Assembly (NCBI GenBank): GCA_036897095.1
Contig: JAYMSP010000198.1
Location: forward strand, 1-64,000
From: Plantago elongata
Lineage: Eukaryota > Streptophyta > Magnoliopsida > Lamiales > Plantaginaceae
DNA: 64,000 nucleotides
Direction of reading: 5' to 3'
Under the pieces are notes generated by a model. It was not told where the DNA came from, searched no databases, and saw only the letters and a program-made list of their open reading frames with translations. A program made the position numbers and the translations under genes. This document shows positions 24,634-38,120 of this stretch, piece after piece. How positions within the stretch are numbered: position 1 is the stretch's first letter; each line of letters starts with the position of its first letter.

Positions 24634-27600
24634 GAAGGAGAAGCTCCTGCTTGTGATGATACTCAGTGTTGACAGATGGACTTTTTGACATAAAAGATCT
24701 CCGAAGATGTAGCTCAGCTCCAAAGCAAAAGTGAAATCATAGCAGCAGCATATTTTATTTGTTGTAATTTTCTAGTGTAGATTTTATGATCAAATTCCAT
24801 TTGCAAGAAGACATGCTTAATTTATTCTGAAATTTCAGAGCTTGAGTTTTGAGTATTTTGACCACTAAATCTGAAATTGAAACAGTGATGAAGATAATTG
24901 TTACATTTTGTAACTGCATTGCAAGTTTAGTGGTTTTACCTCTTCAATTAATAAAAACTGTACTTCATCTGCCATGGGATATCAAGTTATTAAGTTATTC
25001 TGGTCGAACAGAAGAACAAATTTAGTAGTAGGTAAATTAGTTAAGTTAGCTTATTTTAATTTGGACGGAAAAGTCTTTTGGACTCACCAAGAAACTATTT
25101 ATAGGAAAATCTTATTTATATATAAATTTTCAGTAAATATGAAATAAAAATTTAAAATATTATAAGTTTGGTTTTAAATAGTAAATAATTTTGAAAAATA
25201 AAAATTCAAAATTAATAAAATTTCGTAAAATTTTATGAATCAGCTAGATGCAAAAATTACTTAATTTCTGGTCTGCTACTACTTATTTAGTCACTTTTAA
25301 ATAAATAATTACAAATAAACCTTAAACGTGGTGTTCATTGACTATAAACTAATTAATTTAAAAATAAAGTCAATCTAAATTAATTACAATTTACTACACA
25401 TTTAACCCTAAAATAATCTGTATAATATGTTTAATTATAAAATAATATCTAATAATATTATAAGCTAAAATTAAACTCCAAGAAAAAAATATTTTGGATT
25501 ATACCTCATTCCTTTTTCTTCTCTTTCTTTCTCCTCCCTCATCCTCCATCTTGTTAAAAAAAGAAACGAATGCAATCGGTGAAAGTATGTATATCTTATA
25601 GACAACCTTTTACAGGGACGTTATTTAATCACATTCAATTTATTATTAGAGATAATATTAATATTACATTTATTGAATTGATTATTTTGTTGGTTGAATA
25701 ATTCGATAAGATGTTTCTTAGACTACACATTATCACCAAGTGTGTGAGAACTTGGAAGTCATAACGTAAGTCATAAAATCGTCCTAACCGAGTGTCATTA
25801 AATTTGGAATATTAATGACACGTTAGAGATTGACATATGATATGCATCATATTCTTGGATAATGTAGTAGCTCTCACGACTACGAATGATTTGGTCATTC
25901 ATGATGGATGTATGAACATCTTAGATGGTGTTGGTACACGCCGAGAAACCATTTGGTTAACTCTATTCATGTTTATGGAAGTATCGGTGTGCAAGGTGAT
26001 GTTTTAGTCCTTTTAACTTGAGGTCAATACTGACTACATGTGTGAAGTCGTGTACTTTGACCATGATCAATGCTTGCACTCCTAATGGGGTATATACGGC
26101 ATGTGTTGGGTACACCACAGAGCACATGGAATTAGTAGTTGAACCAAGATATGATTCATTCCTCGCAAGATACATTGGAGAGAATATTTTACATCTCATT
26201 AGGTTGATCGTTAATCATTGACCAATCCATTACGATGTATGCGGCGAAATGGTGTTTGAATATGATCGAGATCAACTAACAAGATTGAGAAAGAAATGAG
26301 TAAGTTATTGGAACATACATAAAATCAAGTTCTAGACTTATTCGCGTATTCGTGAATGAAAAGACCATACCATCATTAGAGTCTTACATTACATGTAGTT
26401 TGTATATTCTCATAAATGTCCTTATATATTAATATTGTCCGATAAATTATTTATGAGTTTCACTGTGAACTTAATTGGTAATGCTTAATATATAAGGCTG
26501 TATAGATCACACTATATAGAACATACTTGACCTAACTAGGGATATTGATAAAGATTATTTATTGTAAATAATATAAGAATATTTTTTCTTATAAACAATA
26601 TGAAAATAATTTTAATTGCTTTAAATTAGACTTATCAATTAAAATGACCACCAAAAAAAAAGGTGTTTCCAATTTATTTACAACAGCAATGCCTATTGCC
26701 TCTATTTTCAATTGGCATAGTACTACTCTAGGACTTCCCATCTCACGACTGGTTTCCTTTTTCCTATCAACCGATGAAACAAAACCACTCATCATCAAAT
26801 AGCAACTCGTATAGGCAAATCAAAACACAATTATCAACCAACACAACATCTCGAAACTTAACAAACGACAATTAGCAGTAACACAAACTGTATAAACTTT
26901 TAGAAATTGGTAAAGTCAAATTAGGCCTTTAAACCCGATTTGGCGCCCCGTGAGAAACAAAGATCACCTTATTGTGGTTGCCAATGTTGTATCTGACACT
27001 AGTACTTATCTTTAATTTTTTTAGTTTATTTCTATAGATTCCATCAGTTTCTATCATTTATTCTATATGGTGATTTATATGGGTTGAAAAAACGATTTTT
27101 AGAAATAAATTTAAATTTTAAATCACAAATTATAAGATATAATTACAAATTAATGTAACTTTTAAAAACTTCTCACACTTCATGATACATAAAAAAAATT
27201 CTTATAAATTAGTGATAAACTTCCTACAAATTAATAATATATAGTACATTTGAAATAAAAATACACTAAAATTGATAAAATATATCCCATATTTATAGAA
27301 AACTAATAAGTAAATATGTTCACATGTCAGTTGAAACAAATTAAACAAGCATATGCTAATTAATACAAGTATCATTATCAAAATAATTAATCTTCTAGGT
27401 TCTTACATATTTCATTGTCAGATTTTTTTTACTAATTAGTATGATGCTTGTTTCGTTTTGCATGATTATATTATATGATGCTTATAATTTAATGTTAAAT
27501 TATGCATACCGTACTAATATGATGCTTGCTAAATGGTGCTTGGAGTACTAATATAATATTCGTTTCTCATTTGATGCTTTGAATTATACGATACTTGTAA

Positions 27601-27970
27601 TGTAATGTTGAGTGATTCTTGCAATATGATTGTTTCCTATTGATGATGGTTGTAATATAATGTTAAATAATTCTTATAATTAAATTTAGACGAAAGATGC
27701 TTGGAATTTCATAGAAAAATTTGAAAATTGGAATAGAAATGCTTGCAAAATTGAAATAATGATGCTTGTAAAATTGAAATAATGATGCTTGTAAAATTGG
27801 AAAAAAGATGCTTGAAGATAGATCAAAATAAACTAGAAAAATGATAACTTGGCTTAATAATGTTTGGTTATTCTGATGATGCATGCATAATCTTATTTTA
27901 TTCACTATTATAACGTAATCAAATCTAAACAGAATCTAATTAGTTAATTGTAGATTTATTTTGATTATTA
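24634..27970. other. AT-rich spacer downstream of ASL
   Basis: No gene is supported. The first few hundred bases should contain the ASL 3' UTR. The rest is AT-rich with short open frames that match nothing I recognise. At 27700-27800 a 23-bp motif (ATGCTTGTAAAATTGAAATAATG and variants) repeats about four times, and scattered GATGCTTG copies extend back to 27440. Confidence 0.55.
27435..27815. repeat. degenerate GATGCTTG repeat, 23-bp units at one end
   Basis: The octamer GATGCTTG or a near match recurs from about 27440. Between about 27735 and 27815 it settles into a clean 23-bp tandem array of three to four units. It lies just upstream of a Helitron-like 3' end on the same strand and may belong to the same element. 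Confidence 0.65.
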
Positions 27971-27972
27971 AA

Positions 27973-28019
27973 TACTAGAAATTACGTCACACGCTGCGTG
28001 TGTGAAGCGTATTCTAGTA
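27973..28019 (+). mobile_element. Helitron-like 3' terminus (copy 1)
   Basis: A GC-rich hairpin (CACACGC-T-GCGTGTG, 27988-28002) is followed about 11 bases later by CTAG and then T. This is the layout of a Helitron 3' end inserted between A and T. The outer bases TACTAGAA and TTCTAGTA also pair, so the 47-bp segment is a larger imperfect palindrome. A related end lies at 38609-38651. I did not find the matching 5' TC end. Confidence 0.5.
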
Positions 28020-29092
28020 TTGTTCTATTGTGTGTTAAGTTATATTGCCTCCGTGTTGATTTCATCTTCCTGCATTACCGGACATAAAATTTACAAAGAA
28101 TAGAGATCAACGAAGAAGGACTTCAAATCCAATCTATGCTATAGTTTTAGTTGAGCATATTATCCAACTCCAATCCTCAAAGAAGAGATGAATGGAACTT
28201 GAATATCAATTCAAATCCCAACATATTAGTCGTCTTTTCCCTATCAGAAATCAACTCGAATATGATAAATTGAATATCGATAAGGTTTTATTCTCCAAAA
28301 CATTTTTACATATCATAAAAATATTTAAAAGTATTAAATTTCATTTATATTTTTATTGAAAGTATGAAAATTGTAAAATTTGAAATGGTCGAAATATAAT
28401 CATGATCGGTCTCTATTTGTAGAGGATGAAAAAAATAAAAATCAGTATAATTATTATATTTTTATGTTTTATATTTTATTAATTATGAATGAAATAAAAT
28501 AAGAAAGTATAAAGAATTTATTGATGGTTTCTCAATTTGATAGTGTGCTGGAAATTCAATAACATGGATGGAAGGAGTTCACGTACGTACGTGCCAAAGT
28601 AGATGAAGGTGGACCTTTTTAAGGTTTTTGTACGAATTGTATTGAAAATGTTGAAATTGAAATCCAATTGAGTTTCAATTGTGTCTTCCTTGACGACTTT
28701 ATTTGGTTATTTGAAGAAAAATTCCTTTAAGTTCAGAATCTCATTGAGGAAAAATGTCTACTCAAATTGAGTAAATATTAAAATTAAAATTGAATTTTCC
28801 CACTCTCTCCTATTATGTTATATCATTACTTTGAATATTATATTTAGTATTTAATTTGAATAGGAAGCTTTTTATATATTACTAAAGTGTAGGAAATATT
28901 TATGGATGATATTAATTTTAATTGTGCCAATTGTAAATATAAATATACTTAAATCATTTATTTGCAAAACATTAATTTTTCACCTTCCCTTGAACTACAC
29001 ACATTTAAAAATTACTCTTTTAAAGCGACTATCAACATACTTAAATCAATCATATTTAATCATTTTGGGATGTTACTTATTATTTTTGTAGT
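28020..29092. other. AT-rich spacer
   Basis: No gene is seen. There is a self-complementary CACGTACGTACGTG at about 28579 and otherwise AT-rich sequence. Confidence 0.55.
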
Positions 29093-29555
29093 GTGAGAGT
29101 TAATATTAGAATTTGCATAAGCTCTGACATAGCGTCTACTCAGCAGACCCATGCATCTCTACCTACTACGGACCCTGGTGATAAACCTGTCACAGAGTCA
29201 CAATTCCTTGCAGTTCTGAACCATGATGTCACTAAGCCATTCCAACTTCCTGTAGAATTCTTGCAACCTTCAGCGGATAAAAATTTGGTCATGAGCTCCG
29301 ATTGTGAGGGGTTTGTAATGGAACACTTGGTCTATTGCAGGAAAAGCATACAAGTGGAAAATTTTGAGTCAGTTTAAAGATTTGAAAGTGGACGTCAATG
29401 AATCTTTTAAACAACACAGAGAAAAAAGAGGCACTTGGCTAGACCTCCTAGAAGATGATTCCACTAATATTCGCGACTGGGATAAAAGGGAACCACCGAA
29501 GTTCAAACCAATTACCGGAAATTCTGGAGAAAAAATTTCAAGTATAACATTATAA
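29093..29555 (+). pseudogene. unidentified exon-like coding fragment
   Basis: Two overlapping open frames give protein-like sequence. The first (29093-29377) includes PVTESQFLAVLNHDVTKPF and FLQPSADKNLVMSSD. The second (29364-29555) includes QFKDLKVDVNESFKQHREKR and TWLDLLEDDSTNIRDWDKRE. A splice-acceptor-like TCTATTGCAG at 29331-29340 precedes the switch, so the two could be exons rather than one frameshifted exon. I do not recognise the family. With no start, end or neighbours, it is most likely a captured or decayed gene piece, possibly carried by a transposon. Confidence 0.4.
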
Positions 29556-30205
29556 GGCTATATAAGTGATGTATTAAAGAATTCTTTTATAAACTAGACA
29601 ATATAATATAAAATTAGACATATATAATGATAAAAATAGACAATATAGATTACATCGAATGAAATTTTTGTTTAATAATAAAACTAAACTAAATCATTTA
29701 TAAAATTAAACAATATGTTGTAGAAACTAGATAATATATATTAAAAATTAGAAGATTCAGTACAAATGTACACCATAAAAATATTAATTGAAAAATTAGA
29801 AAAATATTAGTAAAAAATAAAATATATATTATTTATATAAAAGTTAGATGATATGTATTAAAACCTAGAAGGTCTTTTTGGCATCTGAAAAGTAAGGGAC
29901 TGAGAATCAACACTTTAGTATTGAGGAAAACCTAGAGGAACTTGAGACTTACGTAAACCTTGCGTGAACCTACGCCATGATAATAAAATTCTTTTATCTG
30001 CAATAATGCAACAACTCATTCGCAAACATTTTTTAAAGGCTTTATCTGAACTTACAATGAAATCAACAACAATTACAAGATCAAGAGAGCTTGACCAGAA
30101 AAGGTGATTCTAAATATCTCCATAAAATATGGAGAATGAACTAGATTAGCTAGCTGATGTCAGTACTCACCAGTTCAAGAGGAATAATAAATAATTACTT
30201 TCTCA
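29556..30205. other. AT-rich spacer with degenerate repeat, then KIN-4 3' UTR
   Basis: Between 29580 and 29880 a loose repeat of AAATTAGACAATATA-like units recurs about eight times. The last 200 bp or so should include the 3' UTR of the kinesin gene on the minus strand. No gene is seen. Confidence 0.55.
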
Positions 30206-33200
30206 CTACAGTTCCATATTTTCTTTGTCTTGAACCATTTTCCCGGGTTGATTTGCACTTCCAAGGGATGGAGGTAAACCCTCTTTGCTTGCAGGCTCAG
30301 TCGCTTGATCCGAGTTTTTATCCTTCAGGTGATTGTTGTTTGGCAAAACTGAGCGTTTCGGACGAGGCACCTTTGCTGGAACTGTAGAAGTTTCGCTGTT
30401 GCCATTACCTTTTGGCTGTACAGGAACTTCATCGGTTTGAATCGGAGGTTCCACGGCAGGTACAAGCTGAATCTCGGTCTTGCGCCACTTTTTCCTGCCC
30501 TTTGAATCCAGTGCAGCACTGGGTCTCGCCTATGAAAATAAAAGTGCCATGGCATTTTTATTAGTTGCAACTGGGAGAAAGTAACATAATTCACATTGCT
30601 CTGAAACACAAGGCAACACTTACCGAATTGTTGCCAATGTCCGATAAAGGCTTCCTGCTGACAGAATTCGTGGACTTGGATTTCACAGAAAATGCAGTTT
30701 GAATCAGCTCAGCAGCATGAGAAGCAAGATCGTTAGGCCCTTTATTTTCATCTACCTTAGCCATGTTCTCAGCAACTTCAGTAAGTTCTGGTTGCAGGAT
30801 GTCATTTGCAGAACCTGCATTCCTATTGCTGCACTTCGTAATTTCACAACTACATTGAAAGCTACAACTTCCATTTGCAGCTCGACATTCACATCTCGAT
30901 GTTTTGCAGAGAGAATATTTACTGCATGAGCAACAAACACCTACTCCCCAGTCTGCGTCATCGCCATCCTGACTCAAAATATCTTCCTTATCATCCTGGG
31001 ACAAATCCATGTCTTCATGCGAATCGAACACCATAGAGTTTTGAAATCCCTAGGTAGACAGACAAAAGAAGATCCATAATTAAGGTTACAACTGGAAGTG
31101 GTATTGCATGATGATTGAACATAATTACGGTGACAACTGAAGAGTAAACCCATAGGCAGAAAGACGAAAAGTAAGTGTGTCGTCACTGGAAGTGGATATT
31201 GCGTGAAGATGCAACATAATTAAGGTTACAAGTATACCCCTCCAGTTTAATACAGTAGGATACAATTGATCCATAGCACTAGAAAACACTGAAGTTCTGC
31301 ATTGAAAATTGACAACTAGTAAAAACACAAGATTGATGAGGGTACAACCATACAAGGCTATACCTTTGGGCGTAAGTCATAACGGCTTCGTTCTGTGATA
31401 TTTAACGAAGTTCTCGGGTCATCATTCAAGCCGCTCGATTGTTTCACCACAGATAACTGCTGACAGAAAAAATACATAAGTTAGTTTCTCAGAGAACTAT
31501 AATGCAATGTCAGATTATATATGAGCAGAATAAACCACCTAATGTCATTACACATGATTTGATGATATGGGTCAAGATTATGAATTTTAACAATCCTGGT
31601 CATGCTATGTATCTTGTCCTCTAACAGGGATAATATAACTCGTTACGAATATTGCATTGCTAACTGAAGCAATAACTCATAGTTAGCATTATAGCAGTTG
31701 GGAAAACTCTATAGGGTCTGTCATCGCATGAGAGATGCAAAAGGCATCATCAACTGATACATAGGCCGAACATGAAACCAGTACTTTATGCCATGGGCTT
31801 ATTAGCACCAAATGTACTTACCATTGCATTTTCACGGCGAACAAATTCTGCCTTTTGGGACTCTAATTGTGTAACCAAATTCACAATCTTTTTTTTCAAT
31901 TCTCTAATTATTGAATCCATTTCTCTGCAATCAACTTCTCTATCTCTTAGCTGGCACCTGTCAGATTAAGGGGGTGGGGTGTTTATCATCCATGAACACC
32001 ATAAAGTCCTTCAGATTGTTAGCTATATATGAGAGAAACTAATTTAAAAAACTTCATGTTACCTGGAGGTTGATGCAAGGTTAAAGAGAAAATTCATGAT
32101 ATTTTTTGCTTCAGGAAGACTCCGAACTTGGTTCCACCTTCCTCTGCCACTAAATGCCCGTTCACGCTCCTCTGCTTCAGACAAATGAGACGCCATTGAA
32201 ACAAGAGCACTGGAAGACGTAGCAAGCATGTTCTCAAGAGCATAGATCCTTGAACTTCTAGCACCAGGAGACATCGTCTGATGGAATTCACTACTTTGGA
32301 ATATGTCAATTTAGATTAATGTCAGCAACAATGCATTGCTACATTGCTATTTATAAGATGTTTTTATGGAAAGAGAATTAGTAACAAAGGTACACAGTAT
32401 TATGATTGTAAGTCAAGACCTGTTCTGTTTTTCAACCAATGCCTCCTCCTTCAACTTTGCAGCTTCTGAAGCCATTTTGGATCGCCTGTGTATAGAAAAT
32501 TTGGAACTCTCAATACGAAAAAGAGTGTGTATAATTATGTTCATTTATGAGTGGCCACTTACTCTTCCATTTGGCGCTCATATTCCGAGCGTACTTCATG
32601 TACACGTACTGTAACCTCAAGCTCATGCTCAATTGCCTGCACCAAGGCCTTCAGAACCAAAATAACATAATTTAGACATATACCTCAACCAGCAACTGAA
32701 AAATAAGATGAAATCATGACATACCTGTATTCCTGGGCCTTTAGTATTTACAGAACCTGCACATACATAGAAATACATAACTGAAACATAAATTAAAAGC
32801 ACATAGTGCAAAACCAGATATATTTATTTATGCTGACCAATAACTTCGCGTGAAGATTTACGAGAATCCAGCAACTCTTTAAGTCGTTTTGTTGCTGCAG
32901 CAGCTTCTTCAGTTTTCCGCTGCAAGACCTGAAAACAAAATAATGATATAAGAATCACCGCCCCATATGAGTAAATACTTAGGACATGTGGATAATACAA
33001 AGTTACCTGCTTTTGCCTCTGGTTGAGTGACAACAGCTTATGCATTTCATATTCATTCCGTCTTCCCTCTTTTTTCAGCTACATGAGCAAATCAAGAAAA
33101 TAATTTTGTCAATTCTGTACACAAATCAGTTTCTTGTTTTCTTTAGTAGGCGTCTCTTTTGTGTATCATTTGTATCTGTGTGTGTCCAAAGGGGCCTTTG

Positions 33201-36200
33201 AGGCTTGTCTGATGACTCTGATCATGACAAGATAGAAACAACTAGATACCTCGAGCAATCTAGGAACAGATATAGCAAAGCTAGTGTACAGTATAGATTG
33301 TATGATGTTACCTGAAGCACTTCCTTTTCGCGAGATGCTTTCCACTGCCTAAATTGCTCCGACTCTTGCTTTATCTTTTGTTGCAATTGAACCTTCATAA
33401 AGTACAGAAATTATGGTAATCTGAAGCTCCCAGACTTTTGTGTGCTTAACCACTCAATTAACATTCGTTTTTATTCTCAATATTTAATTCAAAAAACTCA
33501 AATGCCACAACATAGCACCTTGTGTGACTTTATCCTGTGTATCTCATCCTGAAGCCTTTTTGCAGCCTCGTCACTCTTTTGCTTTTGTCTTAGCATTTGA
33601 GCTTGAGCATCTTGTTTCTTCTTCAAGTCAGCAACCTGCGCACAAAAAAAAGAAGTTTATAACAATACGAGAACATGAATAGAGAAGATAATTTTTAAGA
33701 GGGATGCTTACCTGTTTCTCGAGGACATTGAGCTTTTGAAGATACTCTTCCTTCACCCTTTGAGCACTATCACCTGAATGGTTGGCGATGCAGGCAAGGT
33801 TCTTCCTAAGTTCTTCGATTTCTTTCTGTGATGAGAAATAGTATTAGAGACACATACTTCAACTAATGTAACATAATTATCAACTCTACCTGCAAAGCCA
33901 TCTTCTCTTGTTCCAACTCATGTACTTTCTTCTCATAATGTTGCTTAACAACTGAATTGTCTCCACCTGTAAACCGCTTCATTTCAGCCTGTACAAGTAC
34001 AACAATAAAGTAGAGTAAATTATTATGAGTATGTACCAAAGAAAATGGAGAATAATATTTCAACAGTTCCGACTCTAAAACATACATCCTGGGGGTTCAC
34101 GACTCAAAACCTATTATTAAATTTAGATTAAATGACATGTTATGAAAGTCTAGAAAATCTTTCACAATTTTCGCAATATTAAGATGCAAAGTTTTCATAA
34201 GCTGGGATGGCCCATATAAAAGAGTGAAGCTAAAGTCTACTTATAGAATCATGAGTAATATATTTTACCTGTTTCAGCTCAAGTGTTTTTTCCAATTCTT
34301 TGAGCTCTTGATCAAACTTTTCTTGTAAAGAAGAATGTTCGAGCTCTTTCTCCACATATTCGGCCTCATCTGCACCATATCAACAGAATCACCATTTATT
34401 ATTTAAACATGTTATAAGTAATATGGACAGGGAACATCTGCAATTTCACATGTAGATATCAAGTTCAATAGACATACCAACTTTTCCCAAAGAATTTATG
34501 TCTGAATCCACTAGATACGGATCTGCTGAGTGAATACCATCATCTTCTGACACAAAATCATTTTCATACATATCACGTCTTGCACTATTTGAATTCTGTA
34601 GCCGTAGTAATTCGGTCTCCAGATCTTGAATTTTTGTGATATAACCTTTCAATATATCCAAATCCTGAAGAACACCAAAAATGTTTTCTTTTAGAAATAC
34701 TGAAAGGAAGATTTGATGGTTGCCGAAAAATAAAGCTTATGGAATGAATGAGAACCTTTTCGTTACTGTCAACCTCATCAAAAGGTTTTCCATTTTGAAT
34801 TGATTCAATTTTCAAAAGAAGCCTATCCCTTTCCACCTGAGAGAAATGTTTGATGTTAATAAATGTGCATTTCATTGAACTCACCACTTGTCTATTATTA
34901 AATGAAGTAGTTGACACGAATGTAAGATTGACCTGAGCCTCAATAGCACGCTGTGTCAGATGCTTATAACCAGTGCGGCATTCCTGAAGTTCTTCCTGTA
35001 ATTCAACTTTACTTTGTTCAAGCAAAGATATTTTGTGCTTCAGAATCTGCAAAAAAAAAAAATGTATAAATGTACAGAACCAAGAAATGACAAAACATGC
35101 CAAGACACGCCCCATCAAACAGCCAAAGCATGCTAAATTTGTACGCATTGTCATAACACAACTTCATGACATGTGTGAGCGTGTGTGCGCGGCCCCAAAA
35201 ACTGTCTTACTTTATATACATAAAATTGCAGACCAGAAAGGGATTAAAGATGGATTACACCGTTCTTGCTCAGAACGGAAAAAGCCAACACTCATATAAA
35301 CCAACTATAGATATGCATACTTTAAGTTCTTCAGCTGGCGCTTTAGAATCTCCACGGTAATAAAGCAACTCTGCCTGTAACTGCTCTATCTGGCTTCTCA
35401 TCCTCTGCATCTGAGCAGTCACTGGATCACGATTTACCTGCACATTTAATGGAAATATAAGATTCCAACATAGAAATAAGGTCAGCAACACGAGCATTAT
35501 ATTTGAGATGCATATCCAATTACACCAGGAATATGCAAAACAAAACAAAAAAACTAGGCTTACAATTGCTTTGTTTTGAATGTTACGAGCACGGTTTGCA
35601 TACTTCAGTGTGTTCAATGTCTCCTCCGCATTTGTGTCAGCAGGACTAACACATGCTGTAAACAAAACCATGATGTTTGTGTAACCAGAATAAATAGTGC
35701 ATATAGTGGCACAAAATAATGAGATAAAATTATACCGATCATAATTGTTTTGCTATTTCCGCCAAGAGAATCCTGAGCAAGAATGAAAACAAAAAAAATG
35801 ATATAGAGGAAATCTTGAAGAAAAGAAAGGTATTAATTCAGAAACCAGTTCTAGTAGTATAGTATACTATGAGATTGATCTGTCTTATTTCTTATTCTCC
35901 AATATGCTATAATTGATTTAGAGTTTTTTATTAGATCAAGAAGCATATATCAATTGATAAGAAAGTTACAAATGCAAGCATAGATCTTTGCATGTTGAAA
36001 AGGGAGGGAACTAAATGACAAAAGGAGAAAGCATCCATACCTGTAATATGCGTGTCAATTTGCTGTCACGGTACGGAACATGACCTCCTTCCTTCCGTTT
36101 CTTTTCATCTCCTAAAGCACTGATTACATTACCAAGAGATAGCAATCCCTTGTTTATGTGGATACCTGAAAACGGAACAAAGTACATAAAAAAAATTCAC

Positions 36201-38120
36201 ATATCTATTAAAAGATGATTATTAATTTGATGTTCTAATTATGAAATGTTGTCTTGGTTGAAAAGAGTAAATGAGAAAGTTGTAGTTCAAACAAACAGAA
36301 TGATCTTTACTTTGGTCATATCCATGTAACACAAGCTATTGTCATATTGAACATTTTTTGCTCTTGTGCAACATGATTCAAAAATAAAATATAAATAGTT
36401 GAAAAACTGAAAGAGCAACTGCTGGTGTCGCATAAAGCAGAATAGTCAACCAAAAAAAGTAAAAGGAAATGGAAAGTAAAATAAATGAAAACAAAAAAAT
36501 ATTCAAAGCATTACCTTCCTGCAGACGCATTCCATCTGCACCTGTTCGTTTCGCACGTTCAGAACCAGCAAGATCTACCAGGTGAAGTTTCGCAATAAGA
36601 ATGTCATCACCGACATCCTCCCCGGTTGAAGAATGAGTAATTCTTCTTTGTTCTACTGATATTGTAAATATGGCATGGGAACGACTACAGAGACAGAAAA
36701 AGAAAAAAAAATCTAGATGAGAAAGTGCGGGAATATCTCAAGTTCTAAACATTCCAGGAGTTAATAAATGCACAAGCTCGTGCATGAATCAGTTTCATGT
36801 ATCCTACAGTATAAAGTCGAAAACAAAAAACTGAACAAATTTGACCTTAACCAAAACATGTAAAGATACCTTGACTGACTATTCATGTTTGTGCTACCTG
36901 TAGCACGGGACAAGGAACCTTGAAATAGGTACGAAGCCATCTCTTCTTTTGTCCTTACTTCTGCATCTGTCACTCCAGCAAGTGTAATTCCCCCACTCAC
37001 AGTTTCTCTGATTTGAATAGGTGCTCTAGCAAGACCTGTAGTTCTAACCGTCGAATCATTTCTTGAAACTGTATGTGGATCAAGCAAATCAAACACCTCT
37101 TCCTTAAAAATCTGAACGATGTAGCAGAACAATAGCCGAGTCAAATTCAATATGAAACAATATATATTTCATATGGAAGTCAAACTACTCCACTTCATAC
37201 CTCAATGAACGATACTCTAATCAAGAACTCTGTGGAATCCTTCGTAGCCTCAATTTTGGAAAATATAGTATCTATAACTTTAGGAATTACACCTTCCTTC
37301 TGATCCTCTCCATTGTAATTTGTACCCATGGTATAAGTTTTCCCAGACCCAGTCTATCAATGAACATCAAAGCAAGATATTCAGGTTGGGTGTAAACATA
37401 CATTGGGAGCTCATATTATGCCAAAAAGAGCAACATTACAACAAACATGCAAATCAAGATGAGAAAGGAATCAGCTAATTGCTAATGTACTGAACATTAC
37501 ATTTACAACAATGATGCAAGAAAACCTCAACAAAATTAAGTTATCCAACAACTCAAGTACTGAATAAGATTAAAAGTTAGACCTGGCCATAAGCAAGAAC
37601 AGTGCCATTGTATCCATGAAAGAGGGCATCAACAAGAGGAGCAACACATTCATCGAATATGCACGATGAAGGGTACCCTTTGCTTCCAAAAACATAGTCA
37701 AACGTGAAGGCATGCGAGCCAATTTGCACCTAAACAATAATAATCCGTCAATACAATGATACATTTACAGTTTAATTCGACCTAAAAATCGAACACATGC
37801 AACAAAATCTGTAAACAAACCTACAATATCATAATCATAGACAAATCTGGAGGCACAGGAATACAAATTGCCCCTACTCATACAGCAAATTAAAGCATAA
37901 ACATATTATCACACCCACACATGTTAATTTTACCCAAAAATCAAGCATACAGAAGAAACCATTAGAATAAACAGCTTACAAACTCAATACAGTCTCTCAC
38001 CTGCTTCTCAGTAGGATAAGTCGTGATGCAATCCGTACAGCCCAGCAGAAGCTCCGGCGTGACCAGAGGCCGGATATGCACCGCTACCTTCACATGAGAA
38101 GAGGGATCCGGTTGTTCCAT
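30206..38120 (-). CDS. KIN-4 (chromokinesin-type) kinesin, KIN-4C-like
   Basis: This is a plus-end microtubule motor. Plant KIN-4 members act in cell-wall deposition and cell division. I place 27 exons between ATG 38120 and stop 30206, total 3654 nt or 1217 residues. In order: 38120-38001, 37729-37583, 37353-37201, 37111-36870, 36684-36515, 36165-36041, 35772-35736, 35655-35564, 35437-35321, 35046-34933, 34836-34756, 34664-34478, 34369-34269, 33988-33890, 33825-33712, 33635-33519, 33392-33312, 33078-33007, 32928-32838, 32756-32725, 32648-32563, 32485-32420, 32290-32063, 31957-31822, 31459-31364, 31049-30624, 30529-30206. The N-terminal motor has P-loop GQTGSGKT (88-95), SSRSHA and [15 protein letters not shown]. 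Coiled coil fills the middle. A Cys-rich block with [18 protein letters not shown] (1007-1024) and a basic Pro-rich tail follow; this block marks the chromokinesin-like KIN-4C branch rather than the shorter FRA1/KIN-4A. Confidence 0.93.

Noticed and set aside
26935-26960. TTTGGCGCCCCGTG resembling a retrotransposon primer-binding site
   Set aside because: I could not find paired LTRs or any element coding sequence around it. A short motif alone is not enough.
31822-31957. A suspected one-base frameshift in KIN-4 exon 24
   Set aside because: Recounting the bases showed the exon is 136 nt and in phase at both junctions. The exon is intact.
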